The notes: generated by a model from the letters alone, not told the origin. A stretch of DNA of 64,000 nucleotides from Blastomonas ursincola (GCF_013607875.1 NZ_VDES01000002.1:203638-267637), one strand, 5' to 3'. Numbered from the stretch's first letter, positions 35,891-46,641 are shown. Numbers and translations: made by a program.

Positions 35891-36601
35891 ATGCCGCTGC
35901 CACGATTCCTGCCCGCCATTGCCCTGTTCGGTCTCTTGCTGTGCCCCGATCGCATCGAGGCGCGCGAGATCACCCTCGGCGGCGCGGCGCTGGCGCTCGA
36001 CACCGCCGCGATCGCCTGGCACGAGGAGCTCAGCTGGACCGAAATTGCGGTCCCGGAGACCGAGGCGCAGGCGAAACCCGCGCTCGCCAGTTTCGGCCCG
36101 TTCCGCGTGACCGATCCGCGCAGCGCGGACATGATCGGCGTGGTCGATTCGCGCACGCCGGGCCAGTTCGCCGCCATGCTGAAAGCCTATCCGGGCATCG
36201 CGACATTGCGCATGATCGAATGCCCTGGATCCGACGATGACGAGGCCAATCTGCGCCTTGCGCGGATGGTGCGGCATGCCGGCATCGAAACTCTGGTCCC
36301 CGCCGGTGGTTCGGTGCGTTCGGGCGCGGTCGAGCTGTTCCTGGCGGGTGTGCGCCGCCGCGCCGATTCGCGCGCAGAGTTCGCCGTTCACAGCTGGCGC
36401 GACGACCTGGGCCGCGAGGCCGGCGATCTCCCGGATAGCGACCCGGTGCATCGCGAGTATATTGATTTTTACCGTGAAATGGGGATGAGCGACGATAGCG
36501 CCCGGCGATTTTACGCGCTGACCAATAGCGTATCGTTCGATGATGCGGTTTATCTTGCGCCGTTACAGATGGCGGCCATGGGTTTGCTCGATCTGTTGTA
36601 A
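35891..36601 (+). CDS. Predicted periplasmic protein (ClpP/crotonase-fold-like)
   Basis: 236 residues. A signal peptide is visible (MPLPRFLPAIALFGLLLCPDRIEA). The mature part has MIECPGSDDDEANLRLARMVRHAG then LVPAGGSVRSGAVELFLAG, which resembles the oxyanion/serine regions of ClpP-like periplasmic proteins (COG3904). The catalytic Ser context is only approximate, so hydrolytic activity is uncertain. It is a single gene downstream of the SRPBCC gene but separated by 164 bp. Confidence 0.6.
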   Translation: MPLPRFLPAIALFGLLLCPDRIEAREITLGGAALALDTAAIAWHEELSWTEIAVPETEAQAKPALASFGPFRVTDPRSADMIGVVDSRTPGQFAAMLKAYPGIATLRMIECPGSDDDEANLRLARMVRHAGIETLVPAGGSVRSGAVELFLAGVRRRADSRAEFAVHSWRDDLGREAGDLPDSDPVHREYIDFYREMGMSDDSARRFYALTNSVSFDDAVYLAPLQMAAMGLLDLL

Positions 36602-36723
36602 AGACTTCAAATCCCCCAAAAACTGCGGTGAATTTCCGGATAATTGCGCTGAACGCATGTTGCATTTGCTAAGCAGCTGTGGAATATGGCGGTCGCTAGC
36701 AGCATGTCTGAAGGGACAATCCT

Positions 36724-36945
36724 ATGAAACTTGCAAAGACCGCACTGGCTGCGCTTGCTCTGACCGCAATGGTCGGCGCTCCGGTTCTGGCACAGGCTGC
36801 GACCTCCGCAGCTCGCGCCAGCGCTTCGGGCGAAGAGAGCGACGCAGAAGGCAGCACCGGCATCATCATTGGTGTCGTGGCAGCCGCCGCCGTGATCGGT
36901 GGCATCATCGTCATCGCTGATGACGATGAGCCCAACAGCCCCTGA
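36724..36945 (+). CDS. Small exported membrane protein (signal peptide plus one TM)
   Basis: 73 residues: a signal peptide (MKLAKTALAALALTAMVGAPVLAQA), an acidic Ser/Glu linker (SGEESDAEGS), one hydrophobic segment (GIIIGVVAAAAVIGGIIVIA) and the tail DDDEPNSP. Short proteins of this design recur in sphingomonads; function unknown. AAGGGA ribosome site precedes ATG 36724, and a terminator follows, so it is monocistronic. A very hydrophobic Gly/Ala/Ile segment suggests envelope insertion. Confidence 0.75.
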   Translation: MKLAKTALAALALTAMVGAPVLAQAATSAARASASGEESDAEGSTGIIIGVVAAAAVIGGIIVIADDDEPNSP

Positions 36946-36976
36946 TAGCCGCAAGGCAATCAGGTACTGATTCGGG

Positions 36977-37007
36977 AAAGGGCGGTCGGCAACGGTCGCC
37001 CTTTTTC
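36977..37007 (+). terminator. Rho-independent terminator
   Basis: Stem AAAGGGCG (36977-36984) with CGCCCTTT (36997-37004), extended by GTCG/CGGT pairs around a GCAA tetraloop and followed by TTTTT. Ends the small exported-protein gene. Confidence 0.85.
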
Positions 37008-37132
37008 GTTGCGCGGTCATCGCGAGGCGATGCCCTTGACTGAGTCTTACGCACCGCCATCTTGATCGGCGACGCCCCTGTCGTCGCGATCCGGCCTGTC
37101 GAATCGCGACACCATCGCGAAAGGCCCGATCC

Positions 37133-38020
37133 ATGACCAACTTCCCCGAAGATTACACCCCGCCCGCCATCTGGACCTGGAACAAGGACAATGGCGGCGC
37201 CTTTGCCAATATCAACCGCCCCATCGCCGGTGCGACGCACGACAAGGAGCTTCCGGTCGGCAAGCATCCGCTGCAGCTCTATTCGATGGCGACGCCCAAT
37301 GGCGTGAAGGTTACCGTGATGCTCGAGGAATTGCTCGCTGCCGGGCATTCGGGCGCGGAATATGACGCCTGGCTGATCGACATCCGCCAGGGCGGCCAGT
37401 TCGGCAGCGATTTCGTGGCCATCAACCCTAACAGCAAGATCCCCGCGCTGATGGATCGCAGCGGTGCAGAGCCGGTGCGGTTGTTCGAATCGGGTTCGAT
37501 CCTGCTCTACCTCGCCGAAAAGTTCGGCGCCTTCCTGCCCAGTGATCCGATGAAGCGCACCGAAGCGCTCAACTGGCTGTTCTGGCAGATGGGCAGCGCG
37601 CCCTATCTCGGCGGCGGCTTCGGGCATTTCTATGCCTATGCCCCGCTCAAGATCGAATATTGCATCGACCGCTTCACGATGGAGACGAAGCGCCAGCTCG
37701 ACGTGCTCAACCGGCACCTGGCGGACAACGAATATATGGCGGGCAGCGACTATTCGATCGCCGATATCGCGATCTGGCCCTGGTATGGCGGCGTCGCGAC
37801 CGGGCAGGTCTATAACGCGGCCGAATTCCTCCAGGCGCACGAATATACGCATCTGCTGCGCTGGGCCGAACAGATCGGCGAGCGCCCGGCGGTCAAGCGC
37901 GGCCGGATCGTCAATCGCGGCTTTGGCGATGACCTCAGCCAGCAGCTGCTCGAGCGGCATGACGCGAGCGATTTCGAGCTGCGCACCCAGGACAAGCTCG
38001 CCGCCGCGCCGGCCGAATAA
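37133..38020 (+). CDS. yghU: Glutathione S-transferase, YghU type
   Basis: 295-residue Nu-class GST. The long N-terminal arm (NFPEDYTPPAIWTWNKDNGGAFANINRPIAGATHDKELPVG, broken here only by description) and SMATPNGVKVTVMLEE active-site region match YghU, which has disulfide-bond reductase activity using two glutathiones. The substrate motif ESGSILLYLAEK is conserved. It is monocistronic and convergent with the sucrose operon. Start ATG 37133. Confidence 0.9.
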   Translation: MTNFPEDYTPPAIWTWNKDNGGAFANINRPIAGATHDKELPVGKHPLQLYSMATPNGVKVTVMLEELLAAGHSGAEYDAWLIDIRQGGQFGSDFVAINPNSKIPALMDRSGAEPVRLFESGSILLYLAEKFGAFLPSDPMKRTEALNWLFWQMGSAPYLGGGFGHFYAYAPLKIEYCIDRFTMETKRQLDVLNRHLADNEYMAGSDYSIADIAIWPWYGGVATGQVYNAAEFLQAHEYTHLLRWAEQIGERPAVKRGRIVNRGFGDDLSQQLLERHDASDFELRTQDKLAAAPAE

Positions 38021-38026
38021 GCCGGG

Positions 38027-38902
38027 TTACAGAAGGTCCGCCGCGAGCAGGAATGCACCCGCCAGCCCCGATATGGGTGCGAGTGCGGGGCGGCGGATCA
38101 CCTTTTCGGCGCTCAGCGCGAAATAGCCCCCGTCGCACGTACCCGCTTCGGCGACGATCCGCTCGAACAGGCCCGGCGTGCCCATCACCCCGCCGCCCAG
38201 CGCGATGGCATCGGGGGCGAGCGCGGCGCGCAACGTGTTGCACATTTCTGCGAGATAGCCCGCAATAATGCCATGCGCGTCATGATCGGGCGCGAGGTGG
38301 GAGAGCGACTGGCCCCAGCGCGCGATGATCGCAGGCCCGCTCGCCAGCCCTTCGAGGCAATCGCCATGAAACGGGCAATGGCCTGCGAATTCACGGTCGT
38401 CCGGCGCGCGGCGCGGGCGCATATGGCCTAGCTCGGGATGGCCGGTGCCGCCGACGATCCGGCCATCGGCGATCACGCCTCCCCCAATGCCGGTGCCGAT
38501 GGTGACATAAACGCTGACCTTCGCATCGCGTGCTGCGCCCAGCCGCGCCTCGGCCAGCGCGGCGGCGTTGACATCGGTATCGAAGGCGACCGGAACGCCA
38601 AGCGCGCGTGCGATCGTTCCGGCAAGGTCGCAATCGCTCCAGCCGGGCTTGGGGGTCGCCAGGATATGCCCCCATTTCGCCGCGCTGCGATCCCGTTCCA
38701 GCGGGCCGAACGAGCCGATGCCGATCGCGGCAAGGCCGGGATGTTTGCGGAAGAAGGCGATCGTCTCGGCGAGCGTGGTTTCGGGATCGCGGGTGGGAAT
38801 CTGCACCTGGTCGACGATCGCATCGGCACCGGTACCGACGCCCAGCACGAACTTGGTGCCGCCCGCCTCGATGGCGCCGAGCAGCGGAGCCTCAGCCGGC
38901 AT
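38027..38902 (-). CDS. ROK family fructokinase
   Basis: 291-residue ROK sugar kinase. N-terminal phosphate loop GAIEAGGTKFVLGVG, sugar/ATP motifs VYVTIGTGIGGGVIADG, and the ROK zinc site with the HMRPRR...GHCPFHGDCLEGLASG Cys/His set. This is the fructokinase-like branch (GHCPFHGDC). Its start overlaps the GH68 gene end (ATG 38902 taken; 38914 also possible), indicating coupling. It would phosphorylate the fructose released from sucrose by the GH68 enzyme. Confidence 0.87.
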   Translation of the reverse strand: MPAEAPLLGAIEAGGTKFVLGVGTGADAIVDQVQIPTRDPETTLAETIAFFRKHPGLAAIGIGSFGPLERDRSAAKWGHILATPKPGWSDCDLAGTIARALGVPVAFDTDVNAAALAEARLGAARDAKVSVYVTIGTGIGGGVIADGRIVGGTGHPELGHMRPRRAPDDREFAGHCPFHGDCLEGLASGPAIIARWGQSLSHLAPDHDAHGIIAGYLAEMCNTLRAALAPDAIALGGGVMGTPGLFERIVAEAGTCDGGYFALSAEKVIRRPALAPISGLAGAFLLAADLL

Positions 38903-40040
38903 CGCAGACCGCATGGAGCCGGTCCATCGCGAAGACCTCGACGATGGACGAGCGGTCTTTATCGAGCGCGATCCGCACCATCGGTGCGGGTGTGCCGCCG
39001 AACGTCTCCGCCGCTACCAGCGCGCTGTCCGAAGGCTTGCGGCCCTTGAGCCCCCAATGATCGACAAAGCTGCACACCAGCAGGTCCGATGTCGCGAACC
39101 AGCTATAGGTCTGCATCGGCTCCTCGTCCGGATTGGCGATGACCAGCCCGGTGCCATTGAGCGGCCGCCAGGGCCCGTTCAGCGAATCGGCGACCATGCC
39201 GTAGAAGCCGGTCGGCCCGGTAGGACCACCGGGGTTGAACACCGAGCGTTGCGTGGACCAGAAGGCATAATAGAGCCCCTGATGCGCGATGATCTGCGCG
39301 CGCTCAAGCTCGTTGTTGAGCGTGTCGGCATGGATGATCGGCGGCATCAGCTGCCAGGCGCCCGTTTCGTCCTTCCGTGCCAGCCCTACCGCACCGTTGA
39401 ACGCGTGATCCGATGCGGCGAGCGTGCCGGTGAATACCAGATAGCGCGCGCCATCCTTGGGATCGATGAAGAAAGCCGGGTCGCGGAACGCCTTTACGGT
39501 GCCGGGAGCGCCCTCGTGCTTGTCGGCAGCAAGATAGACCGCGCCATCGGCGACCACGCTTTCGCGGACTGCCGACCAGTCGGTGATGCGGCCATCGGGC
39601 TGCAAAGTGCCGCTCGTCTCTGCCAGCCGTTGCTGGAAACCGCCGGGCCGGTCGGCATAGCCTGCTGCGGTGAAGAACAGCGTCACCTGGTCGCCTTCGA
39701 GCAATGCCGAGCCCGACCATTCGCGCTCGAAATCGCCCAGGCCTTGCGGAAGCATGTCGCCCAGATCGTGCCAGCCGCCAGCGTCCAGGTGCAGCAGCCG
39801 GATCTTCGCCTCGAAATGGCGCAGGATCGGATCGCCCCGGTCAAGCGCGCCGAGCACCATCCACAGGCTGCCGCCGTTCACCTCGGCCAGGCGACCGTCC
39901 GCCCGCTGCAGCGGCCACATGTCCCACAGCAGCAGATCGGGCAGGATGCGCCGCGCATCGTCCTCGCCGATCAGCCCCGGCACCGGCAGGGGCTGGCCTT
40001 CGAGAGCGGCGATATGCGCGGCGGTCCAGGCGGTGGTCAT
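38892..40040 (-). CDS. GH68 family sucrose-cleaving enzyme (levansucrase/invertase type)
   Basis: 382-residue five-bladed GH68 enzyme. Nucleophile Asp40 in WDMWP, the conserved EWSGSA motif (107-112), transition-state Asp187 in RDP, and acid/base Glu246 in NNELERAQ are all present. No signal peptide is seen, so it probably works in the cytoplasm after uptake as a sucrose hydrolase, though some GH68 enzymes are exported without cleavable signals. It lies 2 bp after the TonB receptor gene and overlaps the fructokinase gene, giving receptor, cleavage and kinase in one operon. Confidence 0.9.
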   Translation of the reverse strand: MTTAWTAAHIAALEGQPLPVPGLIGEDDARRILPDLLLWDMWPLQRADGRLAEVNGGSLWMVLGALDRGDPILRHFEAKIRLLHLDAGGWHDLGDMLPQGLGDFEREWSGSALLEGDQVTLFFTAAGYADRPGGFQQRLAETSGTLQPDGRITDWSAVRESVVADGAVYLAADKHEGAPGTVKAFRDPAFFIDPKDGARYLVFTGTLAASDHAFNGAVGLARKDETGAWQLMPPIIHADTLNNELERAQIIAHQGLYYAFWSTQRSVFNPGGPTGPTGFYGMVADSLNGPWRPLNGTGLVIANPDEEPMQTYSWFATSDLLVCSFVDHWGLKGRKPSDSALVAAETFGGTPAPMVRIALDKDRSSIVEVFAMDRLHAVCDAG

Positions 40041-40042
40041 TC

Positions 40043-42520
40043 TCAGAAGTCGTAACGCAGCGTGGCCGAAATGGTGCGCCCGTTGATCGAGCGCGCGCGC
40101 ACGATGCCATTGGCCGGGATCGCGCCCTCTTCCGCCTCGGTAAAGCCGCGCGTGTCGAACAGGTTGTTGGCGTTGAGCGACAGCTGTACCCGATCGAACG
40201 GACGCACCGCGACGAACGCGTTCACCTGGGCAAAGCCGGGCAGCACGAGCAGGTTGTTATCCTGCGCGAAGCTGTCGGTGGTGCCGACCATGTTGGCGCC
40301 GAGCGTGAACATGTCCTCTTCATACTGGCCGCTCAGCTGATAGATGAAATCGGCCTGACGACGCGGCTTGTTGCCCTGGTTGCCGGGATTGATGCGGTCG
40401 CGGCTGATTTCGGCATCGGTATAGGTGCCGCCCGCGCTGAAGGTGAAGCCGCCGGTGCGGTACGAGGCTTCGAGCTCGATGCCGTGCGCCTTGAACTGGC
40501 GGTCGAAGGTCTGGCGGCTGGTCGCCTCGAAATTGGTTTCCTCGGTCTCGGCATAGAAGCCGGTGGCATAGAGCGCGAGACCGCCCGAGCGATACTTGAT
40601 GCCGGCTTCGGCCTGCTTGACGAAATCGACCGCGATGCCTTCGCTGCGGATGTCGCCGGTGACGAAGTTGACGTTATCGTTGTTGAACAGGATGCGGTCG
40701 GCATTGGCGCGGCCGCCCTTGCTGTAGCGGGCGAACAGCGCGAGATCATTCGAGACGCGATAGTTCACGCCCAGCGAGTAGCTGAAATAATCATAGCTGT
40801 AATCGACCAGCGCGGGCGCATTCAGCGGGATGGTCGCGGTCTGCGCCTCGGCCGGGCTGATCGCGCCGTTGCGGTTGAAATCGAAGCTGGTGATGCCGAC
40901 GCGGCCGCCGCCCAGATCCGATCCGAAGGTGCGGCCCGAAGCATCGCCGAAATCGTAGCGGATGCTGCCGTCGAGCGTCAGCTTGTCGAATTCGAGCGAA
41001 AGCGAGGCGAAGGGCGCGTTGGTATCATATTGCAGGTCATAGCTGCGGCGGCAGCAATTGCCGAAGAAGCTTGCCGAATAGGCGACGGTGCCACCGTCGC
41101 TGCGGCGCTGGCCATTGGCGGCGACCACGTCGATCAGCGCGGCATTGCCGCCCCCGCGCACCTCGAGCAGGTGCGAGGTCCACAGCCAGTCGGTGTTGAT
41201 GTCCTGGCGCGACTTGTAGAAGCCGGCGGTCAGCGTCGCCTTGCCGCTGCCGATGTCGAAATCGCCGGTGATGCGCAGGTCGTTGGTGATGTTGTCCAGG
41301 CTGTTGAGCCGCGTGTTGAACAGCACCACGCTGGCGACGAGCGCATTGCCTGGAACGTTCTGCCCGGCCTGCAGGCCATTGGCGAAGACCAGGCGCGATC
41401 CGGCACCGGCGAGCGCGGTCGCGGTGTTGGCGGCGGTATCGACAGAGCCCGGGAAGGGCGAGGCGAAGCTTCCCGAAACGTCGGAGAAGCGGAAGCGGTT
41501 GGTCACCGTCCAGCCATCGGCGACCTCGAATTCGCCCTCGAAGCCGAACGCCTTGACCAGCGGGCGCTGCCCGGCGGTGATGTCGTAGCGCTGCGGCTGG
41601 TTGTTGCCGTTCAGGCTGAGCGCCGAGCGGAAGAAGCGCGAATGCAGGCTGTCGCCGCTGATATCGAAGCCGGGAACGTTGCGATAATTGGGGTTGGCGT
41701 TGGTGCCGGTCACCTGCACCGGGTTGGGCAGATAGGCGACCGCGCGGTCGTCCAGATACTTGCCGTAGAAGCGGATGAAGCCGCCGGTGAATTCCTTGGT
41801 GATGTTGATCTTGAACTGGCCGCCGCGATTGCCGTCATAGCCGATGTCGCGCGGGCCTTCGCCCTGGCGGACGAAGCCGCCCATGTGGAAATAGAGGTCG
41901 TCGGCCAGCGCGCCGCCATAATCGAAATCGAAGCGCTTCTCGTCATAGTCGAGGCCGAGCGTCGCCTGGATCGTGCCGCCGTCCTGACCCTTGCCGGTCT
42001 TCGAGATCATGTTGATCACGCCGCCGGGCGAGTTGGAGGCGAAGGTCGAGGCCGAACCGCCGCGAATCGCCTCGACCCGCGCGATGTTGAGGTCCGAACG
42101 AAGGAAGATGTCCGAGTTGCCGAAGGTGATGTCGCCGAATTCGAGGATCGGCAGACCGTCTTCCTGCAGCTGCAGGAACTTGGCACCACCCGAGGCGATC
42201 GGCAGGCCGCGCACCGCGATATTGGCATTGCCTTCGCCGCCCGACGATTCGGAGCGGATGCCGGGGATGTTGCGGAAGATTTCCGCCGCGCTGCGCGGCG
42301 CGGTGGTGGCGATCTGGTCGGCATCGATCGCGCTGACCGAAACCGAGCTGTCGAGGACATTGGCGCCGCGCGCCACGGCGGTCACGACGATGACGTCGCT
42401 CTCGGCGCTGTCGTCCTGCGCAGCGGTGTCCTGCGCGAAGGCGGCGGGAACGAGGAAAAGGGTGGAGGCGGCAAGCGCCGCGGTGGCGCTGGATGCGCGC
42501 AGAGCCTTGGAAATCGTCAT
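40043..42520 (-). CDS. TonB-dependent receptor, probably for sucrose
   Basis: 825-residue outer-membrane receptor. A signal peptide (about 1-30, ending AAFAQ), a plug domain (about 50-165; SGGEGNANIAVRGLPIA, VEAIRGGSASTFASNSPGGVINMISK) and a beta-barrel ending in the canonical LRYDF are visible. The operon with GH68 and fructokinase genes points to sucrose as cargo, as in the Xanthomonas sux locus (known system; substrate here inferred). Promoter region holds a paired LacI-type operator. Start ATG 42520. Confidence 0.9.
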   Translation of the reverse strand: MTISKALRASSATAALAASTLFLVPAAFAQDTAAQDDSAESDVIVVTAVARGANVLDSSVSVSAIDADQIATTAPRSAAEIFRNIPGIRSESSGGEGNANIAVRGLPIASGGAKFLQLQEDGLPILEFGDITFGNSDIFLRSDLNIARVEAIRGGSASTFASNSPGGVINMISKTGKGQDGGTIQATLGLDYDEKRFDFDYGGALADDLYFHMGGFVRQGEGPRDIGYDGNRGGQFKINITKEFTGGFIRFYGKYLDDRAVAYLPNPVQVTGTNANPNYRNVPGFDISGDSLHSRFFRSALSLNGNNQPQRYDITAGQRPLVKAFGFEGEFEVADGWTVTNRFRFSDVSGSFASPFPGSVDTAANTATALAGAGSRLVFANGLQAGQNVPGNALVASVVLFNTRLNSLDNITNDLRITGDFDIGSGKATLTAGFYKSRQDINTDWLWTSHLLEVRGGGNAALIDVVAANGQRRSDGGTVAYSASFFGNCCRRSYDLQYDTNAPFASLSLEFDKLTLDGSIRYDFGDASGRTFGSDLGGGRVGITSFDFNRNGAISPAEAQTATIPLNAPALVDYSYDYFSYSLGVNYRVSNDLALFARYSKGGRANADRILFNNDNVNFVTGDIRSEGIAVDFVKQAEAGIKYRSGGLALYATGFYAETEETNFEATSRQTFDRQFKAHGIELEASYRTGGFTFSAGGTYTDAEISRDRINPGNQGNKPRRQADFIYQLSGQYEEDMFTLGANMVGTTDSFAQDNNLLVLPGFAQVNAFVAVRPFDRVQLSLNANNLFDTRGFTEAEEGAIPANGIVRARSINGRTISATLRYDF

Positions 42521-42577
42521 GACATCTCTCCTGAACCTGCCGGTTGATCGGCTATGACCATCGACGCTAGCAAGTTA

Positions 42578-42612
42578 GCAAACGATTGCAAGCAGAATGT
42601 GCAATCGTTTGC
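42578..42612. promoter_or_regulatory. Paired LacI-family operators between sucrose genes
   Basis: GCAAACGATTGCA (42578-42590) and its perfect inverted copy TGCAATCGTTTGC (42600-42612), 9 bp apart. Each half is a LacI/GalR-type palindrome core (GCAAACG..TTGC), and centres are 22 bp apart, two helical turns. They lie between the divergent TonB receptor operon and the MFS gene and could control both. No lacI gene is in the window. Confidence 0.75.
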
Positions 42613-42700
42613 AAAAAAGCTTGCCAAGCGGTGCCAGCTGGGCATAGCATCGCGGCCAAGGCGCTAGGCAAGACGCCGCTTTCACGACAAGGAGAGGGTG

Positions 42701-44065
42701 ATGACCAGCGCCACGCACGCTTCCGCCGCCGATTTCGCCGCGCCGCGCACCGCGCCGCCGCGGCTGTCGCTGCCGCGAATCGTCGAAATGAATCTCGGCT
42801 TTTTCGGGCTGCAGTTCAGCTTCGGCCTGCAACAGGCGAACATGACGCCGATCTACACCTTTCTCGGCGCGGACGAGGCGACGATGCCCCTGCTGTGGCT
42901 GGCGGGGCCGATGACGGGCCTTCTGATCCAGCCGATCGTGGGTGCCCTGTCCGACCGCACCCGGTCGAAACTCGGCCGCCGCACGCCCTATTTCCTGATC
43001 GGCGCTGTGATCTGTTCGCTCTGCCTTTTCCTGATGCCCTATTCGAGCACGCTGTGGATGGCCGCGAGCCTGCTCTGGCTGCTCGATGCCGGCAACAACA
43101 TCACCATGGAGCCCTATCGCGCCTATGTCGCCGACCGGCTCGAGCCGGGGCAGAGACCTGCGGGCTTCCTGGTGCAGAGCGCGTTCACCGGCCTCGCGCA
43201 ATGCCTGTCCTATGCCGCGCCCAGCCTGCTCGTCGGCTTCGGCATCAGCCAGAACCTGGTCGACATGAACGGCATTCCGGTGATCGTCCGCATCGCCTTT
43301 GTCATCGGCGCTATCCTGTCGATCTCGACCATCGTCTGGTCGGTGCTGCGCGTGCCCGAATTGAAGCTGAGCGAGGCCGAGCTCGCAGAAATGGCCGCCA
43401 AGCCCATGGGCGCGGGCGCGGCGCTTGCCGAAATTCGCGATGCCTTCATCGCCATGCCTCGCCCGATGCGCCAGCTCGCCTGGGCGATGCTGTGTCAATG
43501 GTATGCGATGTTCGTCTACTGGCAGTTCATCGCGCTCTCGGTCTCGCGCACATTGTTTCCGGCGGGCGAGGGCGCGAAGGCTTCGAGCGCGGACTTCATC
43601 TCCGCCTCGCTTACCGCGCAGCAGATGGGCGTCGCCTATAATGCGGTGTCGTTCGTCGGTGCGCTGGCGCTGATCCCGATCGTGCGCAAGTTCGGCGCAA
43701 GGCCGGTGCACGCGCTGTGCCTCGTCGCCTCGGGCCTGGCGATGCTCAGCCTGCCGATGCTCGACAATCGCATCGCGATGTTCGTGCCGATGATCGGCAT
43801 CGGCCTGGGCTGGGCAGGCATGATGGGCAATACCTATGTGATGCTGGCCGATTGCATCCCGCCCGAACGCACCGGGGTTTATATGGGCATTTTCAACATG
43901 TTCATCGTCATCCCCATGTTGATCGAGACGGTGACCATGCCGCTGATCTATGCGCCGCTGCTCGGCTCCGATCCGCGCAACGCCATATTGCTCGCCGGCG
44001 TGCTGATGCTGTGCGGCGCGATCGCCACGCTGATGGTCGGGCGGGGGCAACGCATCGGGGCTTGA
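42701..44065 (+). CDS. MFS sugar (sucrose) transporter, SUC/GPH-like
   Basis: 454-residue permease with about 12 TM segments. The N-terminal [28 protein letters not shown] and [25 protein letters not shown] motif (the MFS loop 2-3 R-x-G-R-R) match the sucrose-permease group next to GH68/TonB genes. It probably brings sucrose from the periplasm into the cytoplasm. AAGGAGAG site before ATG 42701 (a GTG lies one codon upstream). Divergent from the receptor operon. Confidence 0.88.
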   Translation: MTSATHASAADFAAPRTAPPRLSLPRIVEMNLGFFGLQFSFGLQQANMTPIYTFLGADEATMPLLWLAGPMTGLLIQPIVGALSDRTRSKLGRRTPYFLIGAVICSLCLFLMPYSSTLWMAASLLWLLDAGNNITMEPYRAYVADRLEPGQRPAGFLVQSAFTGLAQCLSYAAPSLLVGFGISQNLVDMNGIPVIVRIAFVIGAILSISTIVWSVLRVPELKLSEAELAEMAAKPMGAGAALAEIRDAFIAMPRPMRQLAWAMLCQWYAMFVYWQFIALSVSRTLFPAGEGAKASSADFISASLTAQQMGVAYNAVSFVGALALIPIVRKFGARPVHALCLVASGLAMLSLPMLDNRIAMFVPMIGIGLGWAGMMGNTYVMLADCIPPERTGVYMGIFNMFIVIPMLIETVTMPLIYAPLLGSDPRNAILLAGVLMLCGAIATLMVGRGQRIGA

Positions 44066-44127
44066 ACTTGCGCGCAAACAGGCCGATTTAGGCGGTCGAA
44101 ACAAAAGCGCAGAAAGAAGGCTTCCTT

Positions 44128-44754
44128 ATGTACGATACCGTCCGCGATGCCCTGGTCCCGATTGTCATCGAACAGTCGAATCGCGGGGAGCGCAGCTTTG
44201 ACATCTTCTCGCGGCTGCTGCGTGAACGGATCGTGTTCGTGACCGGCGAGATCGAGGACAACATGGCCTCGCTGATCGTCGCGCAGCTGCTGTTCCTGGA
44301 ATCGGAAAATCCGAAAAAGGACATCTTCATGTACATCAACTCGCCGGGCGGCGTGGTGACGGCGGGCATGGCGATCTATGATACCATGCAGTATATCCGT
44401 CCGCGCGTCGGTACGGTGTGCATCGGCCAGGCGGCGTCGATGGGCAGCTTCCTGCTCGCGGCGGGCGAACCCGGCATGCGCACCGCGCTCGCCAATGCGC
44501 GCATCATGGTGCACCAGCCTTCGGGCGGCGCGCGCGGCATGGCATCGGATATCGAGATCCAGGCGCGCGAGATTCTGCGCATTCGCAAGCGGATGAACGA
44601 CCTGTACGTCAAGTTCACCGGCCGCAAGCTCGAGGAAATCGAGAAGGCGATGGACCGCGACACCTTCCTCGAAGCGGAAGAGGCCAAGGAATTCGGGCTG
44701 GTCGATCATGTCATGGACAAGCGTCCCGCTCCATCGGACGAGGCAGGAAATTAA
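44128..44754 (+). CDS. clpP: ATP-dependent Clp protease proteolytic subunit
   Basis: 208-residue ClpP. The Ser-His-Asp triad is Ser104 ([11 protein letters not shown]), His129 (MVHQPSGG) and Asp178 ([11 protein letters not shown]). Oligomerises into the tetradecameric chamber that degrades proteins fed by ClpX, encoded 163 bp downstream, and ClpA. Start ATG 44128. The upstream gene (sugar MFS) is unrelated, so this is the first gene of the clpPX pair. Confidence 0.97.
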   Translation: MYDTVRDALVPIVIEQSNRGERSFDIFSRLLRERIVFVTGEIEDNMASLIVAQLLFLESENPKKDIFMYINSPGGVVTAGMAIYDTMQYIRPRVGTVCIGQAASMGSFLLAAGEPGMRTALANARIMVHQPSGGARGMASDIEIQAREILRIRKRMNDLYVKFTGRKLEEIEKAMDRDTFLEAEEAKEFGLVDHVMDKRPAPSDEAGN

Positions 44755-44917
44755 CAAGGATTGCGCCCTATCACGGGCGCTGCAGGCCGTGGCCCAAGCC
44801 GGATTCGCCGCAATGCCCGTCCACAGGGCGGGTGTTGCGTGTTGAATTTCGCATTTTAGGCACTAGGCTGAAACGTTACGTTCCGGGCATAATGCAGCCG
44901 GAACAGAAGGAAATGCT

Positions 44918-46192
<1,275 letters not shown>

Positions 46193-46236
46193 CGACATCG
46201 CCCGGTCGGTATCGGCCGGGTTTATCGAGGTTCTTC

Positions 46237-46274
46237 AAGGGGACGCGAGGCGACAGGCCACGCGTCCCCTTTTG
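46237..46274 (+). terminator. Rho-independent terminator of clpX
   Basis: Perfect 11-bp stem AAGGGGACGCG (46237-46247) with CGCGTCCCCTT (46261-46271), 13-nt loop, followed by TTTT. Also usable from the opposite strand. Confidence 0.9.
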
Positions 46275-46507
46275 CGTGGCACCGACTCGAAACCAGATTG
46301 GGGCAATTGGCGCGCCACTGACCGGCGGCATGGTTACCAGCGTGTCATTTATGCCGCAGTTGCGAAGAAAACGTCAGGACGCGTTGAAGCGCATCGCGCA
46401 CCAAGCGCACCGCCACTCGGCATTGGGCGCACTTTATTCTTTTTAAAACAAGTGTTTAACGCAGTTGCGAACGATTTCCAGTTGGGTCGTAACATCGTGA
46501 CTTAAAT
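46275..46507. other. Noncoding region upstream of the Oar-like receptor
   Basis: No convincing gene. Composition turns AT-rich from about 46430 onward (TTCTTTTTAAAACAAGTG), which probably marks the promoter zone of the TonB receptor. A Pho-box-like site is at 46508. Small open frames here lack coding character. Confidence 0.5.
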
Positions 46508-46529
46508 CTGTCACATTTCCTTCACATTC
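46508..46529 (+). promoter_or_regulatory. PhoB-box-like direct repeat
   Basis: Two contiguous 11-bp units, CTGTCACATTT (46508-46518) and CCTTCACATTC (46519-46529), match the PhoB box design (tandem CTGTCAT-A/T-rich units). It lies about 113 bp upstream of the Oar-like receptor start. Phosphate control of certain large TonB receptors is known in related alphaproteobacteria; for this gene it is inferred. Confidence 0.55.
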
Positions 46530-46641
46530 GTTTCGCTTTTCTGTCCTTAGCGCCGCCTAGTGCGCCGCTCATCTCTTGATTTTTGAGAGCGCTTTCATCG
46601 CCGCCAGTGTCCCAAGGGTGGCAAGAAACGGGGAAAGACAC

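Noticed and set aside
39704-42547. 947-residue plus-strand frame opposite the TonB receptor and GH68 genes
   Set aside because: Low-complexity Ala/Arg/Asp/Val-rich antisense product spanning two real genes; no motif.
44763-44780. Hairpin GCGCCC/GGGCGC between clpP and clpX
   Set aside because: Only a 6-bp stem without a T tract; too weak to call a terminator or attenuator.
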